This document shows, in pieces, positions 16,001 to 19,588 of a stretch of 20,979 nt of DNA. Numbering within the stretch: the stretch's first letter is position 1; every line of letters starts with the position of its first letter. A model generated the notes under the pieces. It was not told where the DNA came from and did not search any database. It worked only from the letters and a program-made list of their open reading frames with translations. This stretch comes from a virus, in the IMG/VR virus record IMGVR_UViG_3300008267_000790, positions 1-20,979 of that record; one strand, written 5' to 3'. The position numbers and the translations under genes were made by a program.

Positions 16001-16355
16001 CGTCTTTCCAAGTATCGACCGCACCCATTTCACGCGCACGAGCAGAGGCTACATCAGCTTGCAATTCGTTAGCACGACGTTGTTCAGCCAACCAGCCACT
16101 GGCTTTGTTAAGCCCAATTGCACCGGTAACAGCTTCACCTACACCATACAAACCAGCTTGGTATCGATCAACAGACGAGGAAAGTTGTTTAGCACTAACC
16201 CCACCGGAACCCGGGTCGTACCCAAGAGTCATTGCTACTTCAGTAGGCGGGACTTTTGCTGCCCGAGAATACATGGAAATAAGGTCTTCATCAGAAGCAC
16301 TCTTCCAATCGGGCCCCGCCCAGTTACGCAGTTCGTCTATCGAGCGAATTGGCAT
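7068..16355 (-). CDS. Giant polyvalent virion-type protein (about 3095 aa)
   Basis: Residue numbers count from ATG 16355, chosen over TTG 16370 because GGAAG lies 5 nt before it. Residues about 70-325 are Gly/Ala-rich and partly hydrophobic, as in internal virion proteins that cross membranes. Residues about 617-1032 contain much low-complexity linker and overlap three small ORFs. A ParB-like domain follows (about 1120-1200, FEGNHRLQAA with Gly1178-Arg1181). Next come a zincin-like HEVGAH (1314-1319), an ADP-ribosyltransferase-like region (HGT at 1447-1449, TGEGAQAYGWGSYLA, GIQGIRFLD at 1683), a WFKGVDGKWKYEI segment (about 1890), and a second zincin motif HELQH (1987-1991) with EGF after it. 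From about 2500 the sequence resembles PLxRFG-type phage proteins, with ALQFKRFQ near 2775 and a hydrophobic stretch at about 2805-2835. Such polyvalent proteins are believed to be packaged and injected with the DNA to counter host defences. Individual activities are unproven. Confidence 0.9.
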   Translation of the reverse strand: MPIRSIDELRNWAGPDWKSASDEDLISMYSRAAKVPPTEVAMTLGYDPGSGGVSAKQLSSSVDRYQAGLYGVGEAVTGAIGLNKASGWLAEQRRANELQADVASARAREMGAVDTWKDVKDVGDFGSYAKSLAIQSLPYAGEAVVGGLAARGLMSGTRAALTGAKTVEEAAAAKRALDIGSTAGGVAASYPSAVGDILSNQREQSGKTDLLAAGGLAIPYAGLNALGVDSALMRGGVFRNTINLLDRPGGLLGAATRTVATGTGVALKEGISETGQEVLNQAGRMAVDPNATLTDPEAIERYKESFAGGATLGGIMGGGLGGWRRSTPATNEIQQAFSQPEVSSTPINNVAPPAAPLVITPANHPNPTARLAELEAVGKGSPARTVEGPDGQPIKIPATEGRFFTPEEQQEYKALKAQAATLTPPAVTGGTTDIAQQTQAAAAENQQVQEAQQNLAKREEVFGKVATLYDPENPTSLNIFGQNIEGPRVETFGNRFATVFNTLPPHVQTLAQAITQANKAFATPEKPSPLVSFSFNANNPVTSAEKALEALGKVMTKFQIDHVQSLDEAVQILNKLSTTTKGNQLEQLNAIYEAITGQDTDGFTAAQATKAEKGAKDGKLQTTTGLGAVSVEGGTGQANDGNDGNVQSSNVQSVGTGSLPAGSLGLQTGQQAGEGIRTGTGADTSVVDGNASTQVIGATNEQASQSALGGGETSGQSQQAGAANLDQQSVQDGSRTYDPRITFYATDLSHISSERRIEVISELLLKVLAPKQERKNTVPAATRAEILRLALLEQFRHADIASYTGLKTDTVEKQLERMGVKLVDGEFQVIDPEFAARIVETAAAYRSPEFPDGIGQGELSGLYNTRYEGEEQSATSLAEELEAGEQEGKPGAKLQEELGGKEDAEGQTMGTVSTAGGSQGAVDSEAAAFFDKVEKLQTELEALPPKDPRRAAKAEQLQKLWADYAKSQEKRRAKGEAVVEEGDENAVQESSTEEVPVQKRTGGGKKVGKGNAQGGKAAGKAEVKQETKPEEIKTPAEEWANLSKLAPELPPYDVLTNSEKTRWDDLVRRGQANLAAAVKIVGEVTQPTGTALANQGPQATGATGTTQALVPWAGVKRTTKGDVEMVPTASLDGVAQRNKADTSTPEYAALKASIQATGIVDPITITTNSLGKAEVFEGNHRLQAARELGLTEVPVVLHDRVTPSESQPLVGRKPSSILPAVTPKFGSDQAVVKNPYTAAELTTEIQNFIRADIFDRKLVIVDSIEDLLNSRLDDLRALAKAISDKGAYGVAADGTAYLIANRISKGEGRAKFMHEVGAHLGLENLLPTAVYDKLVDQLETWAAANDGSLESKLANKARERVGYAATPTVDQRNELLAYFVEEAMLAGVDPTATAKESGPLYAWFRTLWAAFKVAVRRLGFKPEKLTAQDVVNMAYGAARLEMSGTWHGTAATYRKFNHNFMSTGEGAQAYGWGSYLAQAVGIGKGYWWNDVKRKETSTVENIIKQYVGWRFEESVLHPVDREEIAYAGSQIKVAKDLAEAVYMNPAEYATPGYLTRRLVEAGVDYIKLISPTGEKKTVRIAPPAGNLMRVDTAVSNSEMLDWDASFADQPKLVRDFVKGEAATIKAMNDNGASIRIKNGEDIYKYLILKFWVANNLNGSWKNATPEQRMEVKKQSSKYLEANGIQGIRFLDANSRTPTALDRSIVFDGKKYTRDALVAQSKNARALSIDEQIPFTIMRHLLRNTVAEFRQELTSKLERHKASFIESLTEAYKAANQAPVADIKERAQGAADRSYEAKLLAWLDANESKIKIVDGNQAPVTRNLVIFNEKNIQRVGSEVSANRERMKFGIAGQRSLNNLDPAEADRLKAQLVKAKLMAAAGNDADKTWTETGWFKGVDGKWKYEIPDTNAKFKPQKTNGIEGKVKVDEFYDLEDILDHPALFKAYPQLKDYKIMFDQDLSPSNASFNSLQGKITMSGQDWADMPTLLHELQHAIQHIEGFTRGGSPDSIADPYAYSSLIKFQAILEFKKQENAANGVKQIVEYLAAWDDDVNAAQLALATNTDPSRKATLQMDLDRNIDEYLTAAQNVLAHFKIREDIIRSYLYSGIAGEQEARLVEGRSKLSDTQLKNTLPKLQFDERATLFTDKTGMSMKFGVTPPATVDRAISVLPKPLQKSTRGIVTNLLHQAKRGLYASAITEDLAGMAKKYMPSVTKYLEAQYARQATRLTFEKRIENILAAYDKLPQNLQGEGKGSVNEYIHDSTREKKWGYYPGEQQIGTKLFQVDEDFKKRFDAFPAAAQQVIKDVFRHGHDALTLKQQAAENAVNREFEARIKAAANDADLLQQIAKEKKQMLKRITSIRNVSVGDPYAYLGRYGDYVVVAKSKEFIAYEEAAKGTQARVGADSITGDPQQAKNWLQENVANPMHYVVQFAETQNEADEIAAQLQATGQYDIQPEDAGIKEANASYVGGSDIHLAVARLRNMASRSESTDDKLDKAIADLYLMTVADASARASELQRKNVAGADKNMMRNLATSGRADAHFLATMEHSDEINDSLEAMRNEARNDRREAMPMYNELFIRHANSMNYQPVGDLATALTRMTTLWTLSTNPAFYLQQVLQTSVLSLPFMAGRLGYFRSARAIKRAYGDMSELVKGLGVNEHINFDKAPADVRNMLNTLVGMGKIDLGIDAEAKARTGEDGVLGKVMLKLQGVNTRIESINRATAAIAAYRGYLDRYKNGDTAAATKYAADVVSNTHGSYDGFNTPRIMSGDVGRVALQFKRFQIIQLSMLAKLIHTSFKGASADEKAVARASLKFIVAHMAVLGGALGVPFVSQAAWILSKVFGDEDEPDDYEYKLRRMIGDGPAADLLLRGVPAALGLESLGKKLSMENVASPFGPFVDPDITSRTGAEKMLVGMMGPAANIGLKFTDALGMMTKGNYYKGLELALPNGVANVMRGMRFANEGITMRNGDLVLKPEDVSLIDAAFQAVGLPTATITDRQYTQKVVVAFDKFYSERAADIKRSYVEGSRDSDSAAMAEAREDWQKLQESRVKNGYKRQSMSELFRAPAEARKRERGVVGGVETTKSNRRFVEQVSSVS
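13259..13402 (-). CDS. Nested small gene inside the giant gene, 47 aa
   Basis: This ORF lies wholly within the giant gene, on the same strand in a different frame, and is shorter than usual gene-calling cutoffs. The product begins MPFKNQAQRKFLF, continues with NEPEVAKRWAKETPKG and KLPEK, and ends in a Lys/Pro/Ser tail. From memory this closely matches a small, very common phage protein family of the form MPFKSxAQRRFLxAxxPEIAKRWxKE, whose function is unknown. AAGGAG (13409-13414) lies exactly 6 nt before the ATG, and TAA closes it. In the giant frame the same DNA encodes a monotonous Gly/Lys/Glu stretch (GGGKKVGKGNAQGGKAAGKA), as expected when the other frame carries the information. Family resemblance plus start signal make it probably a real gene; expression has not been shown. 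Confidence 0.72.
   Translation of the reverse strand: MPFKNQAQRKFLFKNEPEVAKRWAKETPKGAKLPEKLKSNKKPSPKK
13409..13414 (-). promoter_or_regulatory. Ribosome binding site of the 47-codon nested gene
   Basis: AAGGAG on the - strand, separated by ACGAAA (6 nt) from the ATG at 13402. No comparable start for the giant frame is nearby, so the site serves only the nested ORF. Confidence 0.7.
14078..14257 (-). CDS. Possible nested small gene inside the giant gene, 59 aa
   Basis: This ORF sits in the same alternative frame as the other two nested ORFs. It begins 12 nt after the stop of the 78-codon ORF, in the layout TAA-TAGGAG-CTACAA-ATG, with AGGAG 6 nt before the start. The product begins MNKPAKALWVAGKHPVNP, continues PVQPTWINNLFKMAQERM, and ends in a Pro/Thr/Ser-rich tail. 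I recognise no family. The giant frame looks low-complexity over its first half but normally coding over its second half (YDPRITFYATDLSHISSERR). Either both frames code there, or only the N-terminal part of this ORF matters. It is the least certain of the three. Confidence 0.42.
   Translation of the reverse strand: MNKPAKALWVAGKHPVNPSKPVQPTWINNLFKMAQERMTPVLPSTQPTSATSPVNVASK
14264..14268 (-). promoter_or_regulatory. Ribosome binding site of the 59-codon nested ORF
   Basis: AGGAG on the - strand directly after the TAA of the preceding nested ORF, with a 6-nt spacer (CTACAA) to the ATG at 14257. The spacer resembles that of the 78-codon ORF (CTAAAG). Confidence 0.5.
14270..14506 (-). CDS. Nested small gene inside the giant gene, 78 aa
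   Basis: This ORF is on the same strand as the giant gene in a different frame. AAAAGGAG (14513-14520) lies 6 nt before the ATG, a near-ideal start. The product is hydrophilic with natural composition: MENCKQLPGWEQYQSKAEQD, then METMGMYNPATFNPSGQEVS, LQDRLASKLDSRQEKEYGLA and a basic end SMVMRRRK. Accidental frames in this window are instead rich in Leu, Ser and Cys. The giant frame over the same DNA is repetitive Gly/Ser/Gln/Thr/Asn linker. The frame stays open upstream to 14677, but that part looks like shadow sequence, so I start at the site preceded by AGGAG. I do not recognise the family. The stop is followed 12 nt later by the next nested ORF, giving an operon-like pair. Confidence 0.6.
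   Translation of the reverse strand: MENCKQLPGWEQYQSKAEQDKQMMETMGMYNPATFNPSGQEVSLQDRLASKLDSRQEKEYGLAPVQTPVLSMVMRRRK
14513..14520 (-). promoter_or_regulatory. Ribosome binding site of the 78-codon nested gene
   Basis: AAAAGGAG on the - strand with a 6-nt spacer (CTAAAG) before the ATG at 14506. It decides the start of the nested ORF against the longer version beginning at 14677. Confidence 0.62.
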
Positions 16356-17829
16356 ACGTACTTCCGTCAATCAAATGTTTGAGGTGCCAACGGTGCGTTT
16401 TTTTGCGCCCATGCAGCTTGTGCTTCTTCAGGAGTGTTAAACCCTGCCAGCATTCCGGGCATCTTATACACGGTTCCGATTTAGCAGGAGCCGCTGGTGC
16501 TTCAGGATTGCGAGCTTCAGGCTTAACATCGTCCTTCAAACCGCCTTGGGCACCAGTACCAGTACCTTTTTGGAAGAAATCTTCTGCGTAGGCTCTTTGT
16601 TTTGCAGGCGGCAGCATACGAATAGGAATAGCCTTACCAGTTTTTTTGTCTTTTTCGTTACTTGGCGACTCACCAAATTTATCGACGAAATCAATGATGT
16701 CTTTGTTGCTAATAGGCTCCTTGGCAACTTTTTCACCAGATAAGCGTTTAAACACCTCAACATTTTTAATTGGCTGAGCATCTGGACGAGCAAAGTTTCC
16801 AGTGTTTCTATCGTAACTAATTGGCTGGCCATCGTCATCAGTACCGACCAATTGCCAGAGGCCTGTTTTCTCTTTCATGGCTTTAGCTTGTGCGGCACGT
16901 AAATCAGCATCAGCGTTATAGTTTCTGACTTTGGCCCATGCTTCAGCAGCTTGAGCAGTAGGAATTCCGGCTTTAAGATCAGCAGCCAATTTATCCGCAT
17001 TTGTTTTTGCATTAGTAGCAGCCGCGTTAGCAGAAGTAACAGATGCCGCTGCAGATGTTTCAGTAGCAGTTGTTTTTCGTTCTTCAAGAGCGTGTGATTT
17101 AGCTTTCCAGTAGTTTTCTGGAGTTGAAGACTGCATCATTTGATCTTGCGTGTACTTACTCAGTTGCTGCAGTGTCTTCAGGTCAGCAGGTAACGTTTCT
17201 TGTTTACCATCTTTATAAGTAATAACAATACTCTTGTCCCCGCCTAGAGCACTGGGAACCAGCTTGGCTTTGCCGCCGTCTTTAAAGCCGGGCAACTTGT
17301 CGTCGTTGTATAAAGGTATAAACGTTTTCTCAATTACTGCCGCAGCATCACCCTGTGCGTCTGTCAAGTCTTTAATGACTTGGTTGTTGAAACCCAACGC
17401 AAGTTCTTGCTTATCAGCGTAGCGTTTACCGCGCTGTAACTCACCGAGTTCCAAAACACTTTTTTCATACTGCTGTGCTTTACCAACATCAAGACCGCGC
17501 AGGCGACGCAGGTAATCTTGTTGTGCTTGATCTGCCGAATACATTTTGGCAGGCGCAGTTGCAATGTCGGGGCGCAGAGCAGTTTGAGCATTTGCAGGTT
17601 GTGGACCTCTGTCAATACCGGTACCGCCTAAATATTCTAAAGGCTTACCCTCCATGCTAATAGTCTCTGCACCAGCAGTACGAATATCTTCTGCAAGTTG
17701 GCGCTCCGCACGTTTAGCTGCTGCGTCTTCCCGTGCCCACTCTTGTTGTTCTTTGGCAAGTTTCATACGCTCCGCAGAGTCGTACATACTTCCACCCATC
17801 TGAAACCCTTGTGCAAATGAACTTGCCAT
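16324..17829 (-). CDS. Ala/Gln/Lys-rich probable internal virion protein, odd 3' end
   Basis: The ORF encodes 501 residues; GAGG precedes the ATG. The N-terminal 60 residues (ERMKLAKEQQEWAREDAAAKRAERQLAEDIR) and residues about 240-325 (long Ala/Thr/Lys helices such as AASVTSANAAATNAKTNADKLAADLKAG) read as coiled coil. A Pro/Ala-rich linker lies near residue 440. No enzyme motif is seen. Length, coiled coils and position just before the giant gene suggest an internal or ejection protein, in the manner of T7 gp14-gp16, but this is contextual. The last 50 or so residues (CIRCPECWQGLTLLKKHKLH onward) look unlike the rest. The -1 frame instead gives natural sequence and a stop at 16367, 11 nt before the giant gene's ATG, so the true protein probably ends there, about 487 residues long. 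Confidence 0.8.
   Translation of the reverse strand: MASSFAQGFQMGGSMYDSAERMKLAKEQQEWAREDAAAKRAERQLAEDIRTAGAETISMEGKPLEYLGGTGIDRGPQPANAQTALRPDIATAPAKMYSADQAQQDYLRRLRGLDVGKAQQYEKSVLELGELQRGKRYADKQELALGFNNQVIKDLTDAQGDAAAVIEKTFIPLYNDDKLPGFKDGGKAKLVPSALGGDKSIVITYKDGKQETLPADLKTLQQLSKYTQDQMMQSSTPENYWKAKSHALEERKTTATETSAAASVTSANAAATNAKTNADKLAADLKAGIPTAQAAEAWAKVRNYNADADLRAAQAKAMKEKTGLWQLVGTDDDGQPISYDRNTGNFARPDAQPIKNVEVFKRLSGEKVAKEPISNKDIIDFVDKFGESPSNEKDKKTGKAIPIRMLPPAKQRAYAEDFFQKGTGTGAQGGLKDDVKPEARNPEAPAAPAKSEPCIRCPECWQGLTLLKKHKLHGRKKTHRWHLKHLIDGSTYANSLDRRTA
16367..16480 (-). other. Frameshifted 3' coding segment of the preceding gene
   Basis: In the -1 frame relative to the 501-codon ORF this segment reads GTVYKMPGMLAGFNTPEEAQ then AAWAQKNAPLAPQTFD and a TGA at 16367-16369. 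The composition and the TPEEAQAAW pattern look like a genuine phage protein C-terminus. This frame has a TAA at 16481-16483, so the frame change must lie downstream of it, at about 16480-16462. No canonical XXXYYYZ slippery heptamer is present there, so a one-base indel, natural or from sequencing, is the simplest reading. Confidence 0.6.
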
Positions 17830-17839
17830 AATTTGCCTC

Positions 17840-18673
17840 TTAAATCTTACCTAAAGCGAATTTAGTACCAACACCAGCAGCTGCACCAAGCACCATATTC
17901 CATGGGTTGTTAGCAGACTCAGAGTTATAACGACTAATATCAGCTTGATATTTATTAACGCCCAAGTTACCCACTTGGCCCCACCCCTGCATAGCGGTTC
18001 CAGCGGCAGCATTAGATGCACCACTGGCTTTCATCGTAGCGTTCATACCAGATTCACCAGCGGCAAGGCCAGCACCACCTGCATTAACTGCGGCCCCAGA
18101 CTGCTGTAGTGATTGCATTGGTAGTCCTGCGGCCATGCTGTACACGTTGGCTTGTTTTTGTAAACCAAGAGCTTTAGCGGCTTCGCGTGTCTGTGTACCA
18201 GCCTGTGCTTTGGCAAGAGCGGCAGTTACGTTGTTTGCGTTAAAACCCAAACCAGAGCGACCTGATGTTGGATCAATACCGTATGAACGGTCACGTTGAA
18301 TTCCAGTTTGACGAGCTACTTCTTCTGCTGCGGCAATATCACCAACAGCTTGGCCAGCCATCTGTTCTTGGTAGCCAGCAGTGTTGTAAAGGTCGGCATC
18401 TGCTTTGAGTTTTTCCATTGCAGGAATAGCCGTTTTTTCATATCGTTCAGTAGACTTCTTAGCCTGATCAAGATTGAATGAACTAATTTCTTTATCTTGA
18501 GCCCATATCTCATCAGCCCGTTTATCCGCTTTCTCTTGTTGTTTAAGAAGCGTTGGGTAAATATCGGTCTTGAACGTGTTCCACTGTTCAGTAGACAAGT
18601 CCGCTAATTGTTTTTGAGCCTGCCCAATCGCAGGATCAGGTGCAGGTGCTGTACCTCCGCCAAGCCATCCCAT
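17840..18673 (-). CDS. Probable virion-associated protein, Ala/Gly/Gln-rich
   Basis: The product has 277 residues. The N-terminus is MGWLGGGTAPAPDPAIGQAQ. Residues 20-125 are charged helices (QLADLSTEQWNTFKTDIYP, QEKADKRADEIWAQDKEI, GDIAAAEEVARQTG). The second half is Gly/Ala-rich (GAAVNAGGAGLAAGESGMNA) and the end is hydrophobic (NPWNMVLGAAAGVGTKFALG). The segment DRSYGIDPTSGRSGLGF resembles phage proteins found between tail and internal virion protein genes. I infer a structural or ejection protein with a membrane-active C-terminus; no enzyme motif is present. Its ATG overlaps the preceding stop (TAATG), and the next gene follows 10 nt later, so the three genes are tightly coupled. Confidence 0.82.
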   Translation of the reverse strand: MGWLGGGTAPAPDPAIGQAQKQLADLSTEQWNTFKTDIYPTLLKQQEKADKRADEIWAQDKEISSFNLDQAKKSTERYEKTAIPAMEKLKADADLYNTAGYQEQMAGQAVGDIAAAEEVARQTGIQRDRSYGIDPTSGRSGLGFNANNVTAALAKAQAGTQTREAAKALGLQKQANVYSMAAGLPMQSLQQSGAAVNAGGAGLAAGESGMNATMKASGASNAAAGTAMQGWGQVGNLGVNKYQADISRYNSESANNPWNMVLGAAAGVGTKFALGKI

Positions 18674-19125
18674 TATTCGCCCCTTATAAATTCGTCAAAG
18701 GAATCATTGGCAGCAGAGCATGTCCACCCCAACAACGACGCTTTGCGTGCATCTGCAACACTGCCAGTCATGGCAACACACAGCACGACCAAGTTAATAA
18801 ACTCTTTGCGCAACGTGTAGCCGTGCGCTTTGCCTTCTGCAGACCCATCAATCTCATTTGACGTATGCCAAGCAGTAATCACCACAATCAACATACCCGC
18901 CAGTGCAGCGTAGTTGGCTCTATAAAATTCGTTGGCTGGTAACTTTATAAGCAGTTGAGTAAACACATCGTGCATATCATCCACAGTCACCTGATTGTCT
19001 TTGTCAACAATGTCATCCCAAGTTTCAATAGCGTGATACACCATCGTCAAAAACTCTAATACTTCTGGGTCTTCTACGGACTCAGTTATCCATGCGGCTA
19101 ACGGCTGAAGTGTATGGTTACTCAT
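18673..19125 (-). CDS. Unknown helical phage protein with DDxxD motif
   Basis: The product has 150 residues and appears all-helical. Residues 30-43 read HAIETWDDIVDKDN, giving Asp37-Asp38-x-x-Asp41 plus Asp43. Other marked segments are LPANEFYRANY (62-72), a hydrophobic helix AALAGMLIVVITAW (73-86), TSNEIDGSAEGKAHGYTLRKE (88-108) and a second hydrophobic helix FINLVVLCVAMTGSVA (109-124). I remember similar proteins in other phages near virion genes, without a function. The DDxxD resembles a metal-diphosphate site of prenyl-converting enzymes, but a second acidic motif is not clear. A membrane role through the two hydrophobic helices is an alternative. No strong ribosome binding site precedes the ATG. 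The stop overlaps the next start. Confidence 0.8.
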   Translation of the reverse strand: MSNHTLQPLAAWITESVEDPEVLEFLTMVYHAIETWDDIVDKDNQVTVDDMHDVFTQLLIKLPANEFYRANYAALAGMLIVVITAWHTSNEIDGSAEGKAHGYTLRKEFINLVVLCVAMTGSVADARKASLLGWTCSAANDSFDEFIRGE

Positions 19126-19165
19126 GGGACTGTATCTTACATTGTTTATTCAAAAAAGGTAAATT

Positions 19166-19588
19166 TTATGCAGGTGCAGTGGGCCACGTAATATTTACTG
19201 GATACCCTGACTGAGCAGGAATATCTCGCAGTGCTTGTCGGTATGTAGCCCATGCGGTCTGCTGGGCTGTAGTTAATGGGCCATTTGGAATTTGAGTCCA
19301 GTCGCTGTCTTGGAGTAACTGGCCTCTTTCGTACCGCGCTTTAGAGTCAAGATAGCTTGTATTTGGCACCCACGTTTTGGTAGCGTAGTCAAACATGTGT
19401 CCGGCTGCGGGGGGCGTGCCTTTATTGGCAGGATGCCCTGTGGTCAGATTATGATACTGAGAGCCTGCATCAACTTCCCCATAATAAACAGAACAGCCCT
19501 CGGGAATGTCGTATTCTGAGACTTCTGACACAGCAGTCCCTGCTTGGACGTACTGACCTGTGTTGGTGTAATAAGCGTAGTAAATCAT
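19166..19588 (-). CDS. Tail (fibre) assembly chaperone-like protein
   Basis: The product has 140 residues from ATG 19588, which overlaps the tail fibre stop as ATGA; the frame extends upstream to a GTG at 19654, but that would overlap the fibre gene by about 70 bp and is less likely. The N-terminus MIYYAYYTNTGQYVQAG is beta-rich. The middle holds GHMFDYATKTWVPN. The end reads TTAQQTAWATYRQALRDIPA then QSGYPVNITWPTAP, the typical C-terminal signature of phage tail assembly chaperones (W..YRQALRDIP.Q.GYP..I.WP). Such proteins help fold or trimerise the distal fibre and lie directly after the fibre gene, as here. No ribosome binding site is evident, so translation probably depends on coupling at the ATGA junction. 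Confidence 0.85.
   Translation of the reverse strand: MIYYAYYTNTGQYVQAGTAVSEVSEYDIPEGCSVYYGEVDAGSQYHNLTTGHPANKGTPPAAGHMFDYATKTWVPNTSYLDSKARYERGQLLQDSDWTQIPNGPLTTAQQTAWATYRQALRDIPAQSGYPVNITWPTAPA

Noticed and set aside
16395-16415. Programmed -1 frameshift on the A7 run near the end of the 501-codon ORF.
   Set aside because: The good -1 frame sequence begins about 50 nt before the A7 run, so a slip there would come too late; the codon phase (CGC-AAA-AAA-ACG) is also not the canonical X-XXY-YYZ arrangement.
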